Positions 1 to 6,706 of a DNA stretch of 6,706 bases are shown one piece after another. Position 1 is the first letter of the stretch. Each line of letters begins with the position of its first letter. A program made the position numbers and the translations under genes. The stretch is from Verrucomicrobiales bacterium (GTDB lineage: Bacteria; Verrucomicrobiota; Verrucomicrobiia; Verrucomicrobiales; DEV007). The notes below the pieces were generated by a model. It made no database searches. It was not told the origin of the DNA and saw only the letters and a program-made list of their open reading frames with translations. The stretch is taken from assembly GCA_003232855.1 (NCBI GenBank), contig QIKC01000254.1, positions 1-6,706 on the forward strand. The letters run 5' to 3'.

Positions 1-1479
1 GCCCCCATTTCCATGGTCGAGACCATCGTCAACTACCTGCCCGAATACCGCAGCGACGCCCACGGCCAAGTTCAGCGTTTCGAGATCGAAGACGACGGCG
101 ACTTCGTCTACCTCGACGGCCAACTCGTCCCCGACCGCCGCGGCAAACCCTTCCGCCAGTGGCGACCCCACATCAAATCCGCCAACGACATCTGGGACGA
201 AATTAGCCGCGTCACCAAACTACCCGGCGTCACCGGCGCCCCCAAACTCCAGCCCATCGAAACCCGCCTCGTCATGCTCCGCACCGGCATGCGCGCCCCC
301 ATGGGCATCAAAATCAAAGGCCCCTCCCTCGAAACGATCGAAGACTTCGGCCTCAAACTCGAAAGCCTGCTGCGCTCCGGCGCCGTCCCCGGCCTCGCCA
401 CCGCCACCGTCAACGCCGACCGCATCGTCGGTAAACCCTACCTCGAAATCGTCCCCGACCGCACCGCCGCAAAACGCTACGGCCTCAACATCGCAGACAT
501 CCAGCAGACCATCGCCCTCGCCCTCGGCGGCACCGTCGTCTCCACCATCATCGACGGCCGCGAACGCTTCGACGTACAAGTTCGCTACGCCCGTGAAATG
601 CGTGATTCCATAGAATCGCTAGAAGAAACCCTCATCAGCAGCAAAGAAGGTGCCATGGTTCCCCTCTCCCAGCTCGCCGACATCCGCTACGTCCGCGGCC
701 CGCAAGTGATCAAAGCAGAAGACACCTTCCTCACCGGCTACCTCACCTTCGGCTCCGATCCCGACCACGCCGAAATCGACGTCGTCGAAGCCGCCAAAGC
801 CTTCCTCCAGGCCAAAGAAGACTCCGGCGAACTCATACGCCCCGCCGGCGTACGCTACGACTTCGCCGGCAACTACCAAGCCGCCCTCGACTTCAACCGC
901 ACCCTCGCCGTGATGCTGCCCGTCTGCCTCATCTCCATCTTCCTCCTCCTCTACCTGCAAAACAAATCCGTCACCACCACCATCATCATCTTCTCCGGCG
1001 TCATGGTCGCCTGGTCCGGCGGCTTCCTCATGCTCTGGCTCTACGGACGCCCCGGCTTCCTCGACTTCAACCTCTTCGGCATCAACCTGCGCGAACTCTT
1101 CCAAGTCAGCCCCGTCAACCTCTCCACCGCCGTCTGGGTCGGCTTCCTCGCCCTCTTCGGCATCGCCACCGACGACGGCGTCGTCATCGCCACCTACCTG
1201 CGCCAAAAATTCACCGAGCTAAAGCCCATCGGCACCGAAGCCATCCGCGCCGCCACCCTCCAAGCCGGCCTGCGCCGCGTCCGCCCCTGCCTCATGACCA
1301 CCGGCACCACCCTACTCGCCCTCCTCCCCGTCCTCACCTCCACCGGCCGCGGCGCCGACATCATGGTGCCCATGGCCATCCCCCTCTTCGGCGGCATGGC
1401 CATCGCCCTCATGACCATGTTCGTCGTCCCCGTCCTCTTCTGCATGGCCAAAGAACGCGCCGACCGAAAAACCGCATAG
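1..1479 (+). CDS. Heavy-metal efflux RND transporter, CusA/CzcA family, C-terminal part (5' truncated by window edge)
   Basis: Inner-membrane proton-driven pump subunit of a tripartite metal-export system; a periplasmic adaptor and an outer-membrane channel would be its partners and are not in the window. The frame is open from base 1 (Ala-Pro-Ile-Ser before the Met at base 13), so that Met is internal, not a start. This point aligns to the PxxMxETT region after TM7 of CusA. Numbering from that Met: periplasmic domain about 1-295 with RLVMLRTGMRAPMGIK (85-100) and GRERFDVQVRY (182-192); then five hydrophobic helices at about 296-316, 321-345, 372-396, 424-441 and 452-479, matching TM8-TM12. 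The motif ATDDGVV (385-391) aligns with the CusA TM10 segment holding Glu939, and VRPCLMT (423-429) with the TM11 segment holding Lys984. The C-terminus is complete (TAG at 1477). An extra segment near residues 12-50 is, as I recall, usual for this clade. Substrate metal cannot be told. Codons are strikingly C-ending. Family call is firm; cusA versus czcA is not. Confidence 0.95.
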   Translation, partial: APISMVETIVNYLPEYRSDAHGQVQRFEIEDDGDFVYLDGQLVPDRRGKPFRQWRPHIKSANDIWDEISRVTKLPGVTGAPKLQPIETRLVMLRTGMRAPMGIKIKGPSLETIEDFGLKLESLLRSGAVPGLATATVNADRIVGKPYLEIVPDRTAAKRYGLNIADIQQTIALALGGTVVSTIIDGRERFDVQVRYAREMRDSIESLEETLISSKEGAMVPLSQLADIRYVRGPQVIKAEDTFLTGYLTFGSDPDHAEIDVVEAAKAFLQAKEDSGELIRPAGVRYDFAGNYQAALDFNRTLAVMLPVCLISIFLLLYLQNKSVTTTIIIFSGVMVAWSGGFLMLWLYGRPGFLDFNLFGINLRELFQVSPVNLSTAVWVGFLALFGIATDDGVVIATYLRQKFTELKPIGTEAIRAATLQAGLRRVRPCLMTTGTTLLALLPVLTSTGRGADIMVPMAIPLFGGMAIALMTMFVVPVLFCMAKERADRKTA

Positions 1480-1498
1480 CCCGGTAGCAATATCAACG
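1480..1498. other. Convergent junction, 19 bases, no visible terminator
   Basis: The pump gene stops with TAG at 1477-1479 and the opposite-strand gene stops with TGA at 1499-1501, leaving 19 bases. There is no GC-rich stem followed by a T-run on either strand here. The only self-complementary piece nearby is a 4-bp stem with a 2-base loop at about 1497-1506, too weak to count. Each transcript probably runs into the other gene's 3' end unless a Rho-type mechanism stops it; that is inference. Confidence 0.6.
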
Positions 1499-4400
1499 TC
1501 ACGACGCGCCGCCGCAGGATCGGATCAAAACGAGCACCAGCAGTAGACCCCAAGCCAAATCTTTCATCTTAACACCGCCTGAACCACCGCCCGGTATCGG
1601 CAACTCCCACTTCTTCAACAAGCGTTTACGCTTGCCCTTCGCCCAAGTGATCTGCGAGGCGATGGCGTTCTCCGCCCGCGCGCGCGAACGCAAAGTTCCC
1701 AAATCGCTATATTGGCCGAGGAAGCCCACAGCCTTACCGAGTCGCTCTTTCGATCGGACTTCATCGCCAGCCTCGGCGGCGACCACTGCCTGCGCGAGCT
1801 GGCCGAGCGAGCGATAATAGTCCACGGTCTGCCCCTCTTCGAAATCTTTAAGCACTTCACGAGCCCCCACGTAATCCCCACCCGCTGCAAGATCCAAGAC
1901 GTGCCCCGCCCGGACGAGCTGTGCCTGAGAGGCATCGGGAAAACGCCGGAACGCTTCGCGGCGGACCTCCTTCGCCTGTTTCCACAGCCGCCCATCGTCA
2001 CCGGGGCAAGTATCGAACAGGGATGCTAGGTTGACCAAGGTCGCACAGGTCGCATCATCGCCCCGCCCCTCCCAACCCTTAAACCAAGCGATCCCCAGCT
2101 TGGCGGCATCGATCTCTAACAGAGCCTCACCGATCGCATTCCATGTCCGCCCATCCTGTTGTAGCTCTTTCCGATCCCGTTTAACGAGAGACTTGATCAC
2201 CGCCACCGATCTCTCGCTGCTCAATTTACTAATCCACCAAAGCCAAGCGGCAATGCGAGTCTCGCTGCCGATGGCTTCACGCTTGATCCATTTTCGAGCT
2301 CGCTTGGAACGGCGTTTAGAAGGGAGATTTTCGAGAAATGCACATAGCGCCCCCGGCGCCGCGACCGGCCCGGCCTCCACCTGTTTCGCCAACCAGCCAA
2401 CCCACTCCGCCGCATACCCGCTGTCGCTGAACAGCCGCCCAATTTCATGGAAGGTGCCCACCTCAGCAGCACTGTCCGAAAGCAGGGATCCGGCCCGGCG
2501 GAGCGCAGCGGGCACGTCCTCACGCTTAAGATCAAATTCGATCCCGTCGCAGGTGACGAACGGCCCGTCCGCATAATGTTCAAGTTGCCGCAGAGTGACC
2601 TCAGCGTCATCCAGTTCGCCGTCGATCATTTGAAGGTCGAGCAACTGCCGCGTGGCGAACACGTAGTCCGGATCGCGAGCATGGGCGCGGGTGAAGGCTC
2701 GCTTGGCAGCCGCATTATTCCCGAGTTTGCGCTCGGCACTGCCGAGATAGCCGAGCACCCTGACCTCGTCCGTAGCCTTTGACCACTGTTTGCAAATATC
2801 CCGCAGCTCCTTCCACTCGCCACGGTGATCATACCATTCGGCCAGTTCGCTGAGCCCCCACGCGTAATCGGGCTCGCGCCCGATCAGCTCCTTCATGGCC
2901 TCGATACCCTGCAACGGATGACCTGAGCGCATCAGGATCCAGGCTCGCCGCCCCTGCAAATTGACCGGAGCGACTTTCTCACCCGCCACCGGATCGCAGG
3001 CGGCGAGAGCCTCTTCAAAACGCTGTGCGCTGCAAAGTTGGAGTGCGATCTGATCACGCAGGGAGCCGTCTTCCGGCCGAATTTTGAGCCCCTTGCGCAG
3101 AGCCTTGTCCGCCTCATCCTGGTGGCCCAATTCGTTCCAAACCGTTGCGGCATTCTCCCACCAGCTGGCGCTGTGCCCGTGCCTGTCCGAGGCATCGCGC
3201 AAGTCGGCGACCATTTCGTCCTGACGCTCATCAGCCACCGCCCATCTGGCCAGCATCCCCCAGCCCCACGCGTAGTTCGGACAGTGCCGCAACGCGGTGC
3301 GAAGACCGTCGAAAGCCGCCTTGAGATCCCCTCCACGGCGCAGGCTGTCAGCTAGGCAACCATGATTGGCACCGTTCAAAGGATCCAGCTGGCAAGCATG
3401 CCGCAACACGCCGATCGCTAGGTCGGGCTTCCCCAAGAGTTCAAGAACGGCCGCATGGATGCGCGCGGCTTCATCCCATCCAGGGGACAGCTCAGTGGCG
3501 TGGGCGGCAGCCTTCTCCTCGTCGATATGACGACTGGCCGCACGGTGAACGCGGGCAAGTTCCAACCAAACGCGAGGCAGCAGAGGAAAGGCCTCAGTGA
3601 GAGTGACTGCGGCATCGAGCGCCTTCTCGTCGAGCCACATCCGCAACGCCTGCTCGATATACGCGGCGCCGGTCTGCCACAGATCGGGCCGCTCGGAACA
3701 GAACCTCTCGAGCTGCTCGAGGAGCAATGGAGGATCGACCAACGACCCCGCCAAGAACTGATAAGTTTGTACGATCTCGCCCTGCGAAACCTGGCGATGC
3801 ATCTCCGACTCGATAAAACGAATCGCGGACATCTCGGTCTCGCGGTCAGGAGCCAAACGTATCAATCTGGTGGCGGCGAAAGTATAATCGATCCTGAGTT
3901 CGATCGCCTTACGCATACACCAGGCGGCCTCCGTCTTGCACCCCCGATCCTCCAACACCGAACCCAGAATACCGTGCGACTCTGCCTCCCAGGGATTGAG
4001 AGCCAATGCCTCGCGTGCATCCGCCTCGGCACCCACACCATCACCGGCGCGCATCTTCGCTACCGCGCGCTCGCGCCAGGCCCAGCGGTCGCGAGGATCG
4101 AGCGCCAACACGCGATTCAACGCTTCGATCTGCCCCCGCCGGGTGCCGCTCAACCACTCCGCCTTCAATACCCAAAGAGAGACCAACTCCGGGTGCTCGG
4201 AGGTCGCAGCGTCGAGCATTTCGATGGCGCGATCCTCGCCCTCCTCCTCCGCCACCATGCGCGCCAACCCGCGCCACGCGTCCGCCGCTTGGGGCTGGAT
4301 CTCGAGCACCCCACGCCAGCAACGGATCGATTCTGCACGATCCCCGAGGTAGCTGCACGTCGATGCCATCTCCCGCAGCCAAGAGAGTTCGGACACCTGC

Positions 4401-6586
4401 CCGCGGCTCGACTTCATCCACTCGATCCCGCGTCCCCGCTGCTCCCCAGCCCAACCGACAAGCAACGCTCCAGCCTGTAAACGCAACGCACCATCCTCAG
4501 GGCGAGTGGCCACCGCCCGTTCCAACACGGCGCTCGCCTCCGTACTGCGCGACATCCCGTTCAACGATTCGGCCAAAGTGATCCAAGGACCGGCATCCTT
4601 CGCCCCAAAATTTCGAGTGCGATCGTGCAGAAATTCAAACGCCTCATCGACACGCCGGAGGATCCGGCAGGAATCGAAATAGCCGCTCGCATAGGGCTCG
4701 AACCCGGGTGCCAGACACGACGCGATCCGCCGCAGGCCGGTCGCCTCCTCGTTCAGGAGCTGCTTGCTCCGGCAGCGGGCGAGGCTTTCATACACCCGCG
4801 CCTCCGAGGGGCTCATACGAACCGCTTTGCGTAAAAAATACTCCGCGCGTGACAAACGCCGCGCATCCTCCATCAGAAGCTCGCCGAGTTCGGAAAAGAA
4901 AACGGCAGAGCAATCATCGCGGAGGACGATTCGCTCGAGCAATTCGTGCAAATCCTGCCAACGATCTAAACGGCGCAATGTATAGCATTTCTGTATCAGT
5001 GAGGGCTGATGATCTGGGGCGATAGCGAGTTGGGCATCGATCGCACCGAGGTGGCGCGGCCAGTCCTGCCGCCAGGCCGCGACCCTCTGCTCGCCCTCGA
5101 GGACCAGCGGCCCACCGTCGACCACCGCTTGCAATCGGCTCAGGGCGGACTCGATCAACGGGCGATCATAGCCATCGAGTGCGATCAGCAGATGGTGATG
5201 GGCATCGTACGCTGCCGCGTCTGGTAAAGTGATACCCTCCAACCGGTGAACCTCACCCGGAGGGATCAATATCATCGCCCGAGGGCCGCCCATCGGGTGC
5301 TCGTCGATAAGAGCCTCTAGAATCATCTCACCAAAGTGGCGATTGGTCGGGTCGCGCAGGAGAACCACCCCGGCACGGTCGTCATACCCGATACAGGCTT
5401 GCAAATGGGCGCTGGTCGTGGATTGGGTCGTCAGGGTAAAGGGAACTCCACCGTCGATCAGCTCATGCAGAGATTTCCGGGTGAGACGGAACTCACGGGT
5501 GACGAAACCATGCTCCTCCGCCCACTTCCGCTCCTTGTGCCAGGGCGTGCCCTCGTGACAAATAGCGTCGGCGATCGCGAGGTGATCGTGCTCTCTTCCC
5601 CAATAGGCGGCGAGTGCGGCCAGCGTAGCCGGGGCACAGGTCATCCGATGCTGCCGGACGAATGGCACCCGCAGCCGCACCCGTTTACGATCCCTTGCGC
5701 CCGCTTTGCGAAGGTTCTCGGCGACGATTTTTTGGAAGCCGTCGTCCTTCTTATCGCACCACTGTAGGCAACCGTCGATGTCGCCCGCCATGTAGAGGAA
5801 ATCCGCTCGCCGGCCCGCCACCCATTTTTTGATCTCCTTCTCCATCAGCGGCGACCGCTCCTCGTACCGGTCTAGGCACCAAAGGGCTCGCTGATGGTCC
5901 TCTCGCTCACTGTAAAACGATTGGAGGCGGATCACGAAAGCACCGTTTTGAGTGTGTTCGTGCGCTTCACTGAGCAGGCTCATCGCCTCGTCATCACGCC
6001 CTAAGTGAACCAAAACATTCACCTTCTGCAACACCCCAGGCCGATAGTATGGCCGCATGCGCATCGCCGAATCCGCGGCCTCCAACGCCTCTTCATTTCG
6101 GTCAGCCCCCTCCAGCATCAGCGAATGTTCGACATGTATCCACGGTGCCTCTGGAGCGAGTTCGAGAGAACGGGCGATGGCAACATCAGCCCGGAGAAAA
6201 TCGCAATAACGGCCAAGCAAGCGGCCTTGAAACGAAAGAAGGTTCGCCAGTTCCCTCGGTTTCATCCCCGGATGAGCCGCGATAAAGGCGTCGATTTCGG
6301 GCAGCAACCGACTACCGGAAACCCGCCCCTCGCGAGTGAACAGTGCCTGGTGATAGCGTTTCGGATGATCGCGGTCGCCGCGCCAGTTCAACCAGTCCAG
6401 AACACTGGACAGGCGATTGGCCCCAAGTGCCCCTGCCAAGATCGAAGCCTCTCGCCGGGCATCTCCCTTGGGCCAGTCTTTCAACTGCACACCCCCACTC
6501 CGGGCGATCTCCCAAGCATCCAGCGTCCGCCCCGCCATCACAGCAGCCCGGATCGGTTCCAACGAAAATTCCCCGGGGTTCCTCAT
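1499..6586 (-). CDS. Giant TPR protein with embedded C39-like cysteine peptidase domain and C-terminal membrane tail (1695 aa)
   Basis: I do not recognise a named gene. Domains in order: N-terminal helical region 1-110; about five TPR-like units, 111-290; C39-like (papain-fold) peptidase domain about 303-445, with Gln312, Cys317 (VRQHRMTCAPATLAAL), His394 (SAHLQACIGYDD) and Asp412 (LLRDPT) in the spacing and sequence context of a Peptidase_C39_2 active site; about 25 or more TPR-like 34-residue units, 494-1375; less regular helices to 1650; basic KRKRLLKK (1652-1659); GGGSGG (1666-1671); hydrophobic LAWGLLLVLVLI (1677-1688); Cys1691. There is no N-terminal signal peptide, so the bulk is probably cytosolic and tail-anchored (inference). 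The ATG at 6584-6586 is the only plausible start: the frame upstream is closed by TGA with no ATG, GTG or TTG between, and AGGA lies 7 bases before it. It sits 43 bases after the end of an upstream same-strand gene, suggesting an operon. The likely role is a protein-binding scaffold with proteolytic or binding activity; the substrate is unknown. Codons favour G-ending forms, unlike the neighbouring pump gene. Confidence 0.93.
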   Translation of the reverse strand: MRNPGEFSLEPIRAAVMAGRTLDAWEIARSGGVQLKDWPKGDARREASILAGALGANRLSSVLDWLNWRGDRDHPKRYHQALFTREGRVSGSRLLPEIDAFIAAHPGMKPRELANLLSFQGRLLGRYCDFLRADVAIARSLELAPEAPWIHVEHSLMLEGADRNEEALEAADSAMRMRPYYRPGVLQKVNVLVHLGRDDEAMSLLSEAHEHTQNGAFVIRLQSFYSEREDHQRALWCLDRYEERSPLMEKEIKKWVAGRRADFLYMAGDIDGCLQWCDKKDDGFQKIVAENLRKAGARDRKRVRLRVPFVRQHRMTCAPATLAALAAYWGREHDHLAIADAICHEGTPWHKERKWAEEHGFVTREFRLTRKSLHELIDGGVPFTLTTQSTTSAHLQACIGYDDRAGVVLLRDPTNRHFGEMILEALIDEHPMGGPRAMILIPPGEVHRLEGITLPDAAAYDAHHHLLIALDGYDRPLIESALSRLQAVVDGGPLVLEGEQRVAAWRQDWPRHLGAIDAQLAIAPDHQPSLIQKCYTLRRLDRWQDLHELLERIVLRDDCSAVFFSELGELLMEDARRLSRAEYFLRKAVRMSPSEARVYESLARCRSKQLLNEEATGLRRIASCLAPGFEPYASGYFDSCRILRRVDEAFEFLHDRTRNFGAKDAGPWITLAESLNGMSRSTEASAVLERAVATRPEDGALRLQAGALLVGWAGEQRGRGIEWMKSSRGQVSELSWLREMASTCSYLGDRAESIRCWRGVLEIQPQAADAWRGLARMVAEEEGEDRAIEMLDAATSEHPELVSLWVLKAEWLSGTRRGQIEALNRVLALDPRDRWAWRERAVAKMRAGDGVGAEADAREALALNPWEAESHGILGSVLEDRGCKTEAAWCMRKAIELRIDYTFAATRLIRLAPDRETEMSAIRFIESEMHRQVSQGEIVQTYQFLAGSLVDPPLLLEQLERFCSERPDLWQTGAAYIEQALRMWLDEKALDAAVTLTEAFPLLPRVWLELARVHRAASRHIDEEKAAAHATELSPGWDEAARIHAAVLELLGKPDLAIGVLRHACQLDPLNGANHGCLADSLRRGGDLKAAFDGLRTALRHCPNYAWGWGMLARWAVADERQDEMVADLRDASDRHGHSASWWENAATVWNELGHQDEADKALRKGLKIRPEDGSLRDQIALQLCSAQRFEEALAACDPVAGEKVAPVNLQGRRAWILMRSGHPLQGIEAMKELIGREPDYAWGLSELAEWYDHRGEWKELRDICKQWSKATDEVRVLGYLGSAERKLGNNAAAKRAFTRAHARDPDYVFATRQLLDLQMIDGELDDAEVTLRQLEHYADGPFVTCDGIEFDLKREDVPAALRRAGSLLSDSAAEVGTFHEIGRLFSDSGYAAEWVGWLAKQVEAGPVAAPGALCAFLENLPSKRRSKRARKWIKREAIGSETRIAAWLWWISKLSSERSVAVIKSLVKRDRKELQQDGRTWNAIGEALLEIDAAKLGIAWFKGWEGRGDDATCATLVNLASLFDTCPGDDGRLWKQAKEVRREAFRRFPDASQAQLVRAGHVLDLAAGGDYVGAREVLKDFEEGQTVDYYRSLGQLAQAVVAAEAGDEVRSKERLGKAVGFLGQYSDLGTLRSRARAENAIASQITWAKGKRKRLLKKWELPIPGGGSGGVKMKDLAWGLLLVLVLIRSCGGAS
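1523..1591 (-). other. Gly-rich linker and C-terminal hydrophobic tail anchor
   Basis: The last 30 residues of the 1695-residue protein hold GGGSGG (1666-1671), then VKMKD, then a hydrophobic run LAWGLLLVLVLI (1677-1688) and RSCGGAS to the end. The stretch just before (KRKRLLKK, 1652-1659) is strongly basic. By the positive-inside rule this gives a tail-anchored topology with the main body in the cytosol and the last few residues outside. The run is only about 12 residues, short for a bilayer-spanning helix unless Ala, Trp and neighbouring residues extend it, so a membrane-associated rather than spanning tail is possible. Confidence 0.6.
2462..5107 (-). repeat. Long C-terminal TPR array (about 25 or more units)
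   Basis: Residues about 494-1375 read as consecutive 33-36-residue helix pairs. Clear examples are LAESLNGMSRSTEASAVLER (671-690), VLEDRGCKTEAAWCMRKAIE (877-896), LADSLRRGGDLKAAFDGL (1078-1095) and LGSAERKLGNNAAAKRAFTR (1281-1300). Units from about 700 to 1340 also appear to follow a four-unit, roughly 135-residue higher-order pattern. Arrays of this size form a superhelix that binds proteins or peptides; the partner cannot be told. Repeats after about 1375 degrade and I do not count them. Confidence 0.85.
5252..5680 (-). other. C39-like papain-fold cysteine peptidase domain
   Basis: Residues about 303-445 of the 1695-residue protein. The candidate oxyanion-hole Gln312 has its codon at 5651-5653, nucleophile Cys317 at 5636-5638, His394 at 5405-5407 and Asp412 at 5351-5353. 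VPFVRQ before the Cys, the hydrophobic helix ending AAYWG after it, the GYDD following the His, and Asp-Pro at the third position all fit Peptidase_C39_2-type domains. C39 enzymes classically cut after Gly-Gly in secretion leaders, but C39_2 members are more varied and many have no known substrate. Here the residue after the Cys is Ala rather than the common Gly. No ABC-transporter ATPase or membrane domain is fused, so it is not a standard bacteriocin exporter. All triad residues are present, so activity is plausible but not shown. Confidence 0.82.
5717..6256 (-). repeat. N-terminal TPR block (about five units) of the peptidase-TPR protein
   Basis: Residues about 111-290 form helix-pair units starting near 111, 148, 183, 216 and 252. 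They show TPR spacing of small and aromatic residues, for example SLELAPEAPWIHVEHSLMLE (140-159) and VNVLVHLGRDDEAMSLL (189-205). The Gly/Ala-8, Ala-20 and Pro-32 positions are only partly kept, so unit boundaries are approximate. The block runs directly into the C39-like domain, placing that domain between two superhelices. Confidence 0.75.
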
Positions 6587-6593
6587 CGAATGA

Positions 6594-6597
6594 TCCT
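6594..6597 (-). promoter_or_regulatory. Ribosome-binding site of the peptidase-TPR gene
   Basis: On the minus strand AGGA lies 7 bases before the ATG at 6584-6586, within a purine-rich stretch GGCAGGGCAGGA. It is a modest match to the anti-Shine-Dalgarno sequence, but well placed, and it supports this start codon. No -35/-10 pair is visible in the 43-base gap upstream. Confidence 0.55.
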
Positions 6598-6629
6598 GCC
6601 CTGCCTCTGTGAATCTGGGTTGGGTGAAA

Positions 6630-6706
6630 CTAGATCAAATCCCTCCCGCGCCTCTCGCGGATGGCCTGAATTTCGTCGAGCACCTTGTTGATGCGCAACA
6701 CGTTAG
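6630..6706 (-). CDS. C-terminal end of an unidentified protein (5' part outside the window)
   Basis: On the minus strand one frame entering from the right edge reads 24 codons to TAG at 6630-6632. The peptide starts NVLRINKVLDEIQAI and ends RERRGRDLI, an amphipathic, charged helix typical of a protein C-terminus. Twenty-one of 24 codons end in G or C, and the other two frames of this strand contain early stops or read as unlikely peptides, so it is probably real coding sequence. It ends 43 bases before the ATG of the peptidase-TPR gene on the same strand, consistent with one operon. There is too little sequence to name a family. Confidence 0.6.
   Translation of the reverse strand, partial: NVLRINKVLDEIQAIRERRGRDLI

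Noticed and set aside
46..162. Apparent insertion in the pump (residues 12-50 from the Met at base 13) relative to E. coli CusA
   Set aside because: As far as I recall, a similar Asp/Gly-rich segment ending in RQWR is usual in this CusA branch of Bacteroidota, Planctomycetota and Verrucomicrobiota, so it is not specific to this gene.
619..1206. Minus-strand open frame of 195 codons opposite the RND gene, extremely rich in Asp, Glu and Gly
   Set aside because: Its composition is the complement of C-ending codons in the pump gene. The RND reading frame is unmistakable, so this is a shadow.
1523..1591. GlyGly-CTERM / rhombosortase sorting signal
   Set aside because: The order Gly-rich, hydrophobic, Arg is similar, but the protein has no signal peptide, VKMKD intervenes between the Gly-rich motif and the helix, and there is no terminal Arg cluster.
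2861..3275. YAWGW-type motifs resembling protein prenyltransferase alpha-subunit repeats
   Set aside because: The resemblance is limited to a few residues per repeat. The 34-residue spacing and the other positions fit TPR units, so this is probably convergence between helical-repeat families.
3455..4480. Long open frame on the + strand within the TPR gene (341 codons), with others at 2031-2576 and 6005-6691
   Set aside because: All lie antisense inside one intact 1695-codon gene with clear domains. Their peptides are Arg/Pro/Ser-rich with no recognisable motif, as expected from the complement of GC-rich coding sequence.
1..6586. Functional link between the metal pump and the papain-fold domain (phytochelatin-synthase-like metal detoxification)
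   Set aside because: The genes are convergent and not co-transcribed, and the peptidase domain fits C39_2 better than phytochelatin synthase. Adjacency alone does not support a shared pathway.
6646..6660. Perfect inverted repeat ccgcg-cctct-cgcgg that could be a terminator stem
   Set aside because: It lies inside the coding part of the upstream gene, before its stop codon, and is not followed by a T-run in the minus direction. A 5-bp stem is common by chance in GC-rich DNA.

Overview
The window holds two convergent genes and the tail of a third. Base composition is GC-rich (about 60% by eye). The left gene belongs to a CusA/CzcA branch that I associate with Verrucomicrobiota, Planctomycetota and Bacteroidota. 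Together with a giant TPR protein, this suggests a Verrucomicrobiota- or Planctomycetota-like bacterium. That placement is a low-confidence inference, because no taxonomic marker gene is present.

Bases 1-1479 (+) carry the C-terminal half of a heavy-metal-efflux RND pump (CusA/CzcA type). The 5' end is cut by the window edge. The visible part covers much of the second periplasmic domain and the last five membrane helices. After a 19-base gap comes the stop codon of a gene on the other strand. Bases 1499-6586 (-) encode one intact 1695-residue protein: an N-terminal TPR block, a C39-like papain-fold cysteine peptidase domain with a complete Gln/Cys/His/Asp set, a very long second TPR array, a basic stretch, a Gly-rich linker and a short hydrophobic C-terminal tail. 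Just upstream of it (6630-6706, -) is the last 24 codons of another gene, only 43 bases away and on the same strand. The peptidase-TPR gene is therefore probably the second or later gene of an operon whose earlier members lie to the right of the window.

The pump and the TPR-peptidase are convergent and do not share a transcript, so nothing here shows that they act together. The more unusual object is the TPR-C39-TPR-tail protein. It looks like a large cytosolic protein-binding scaffold held to the membrane by its C-terminus, with a putative cysteine peptidase (or peptidase-fold binding domain) embedded between the repeats. Its substrate is unknown. No RNA gene, mobile element, CRISPR array or convincing terminator was found.
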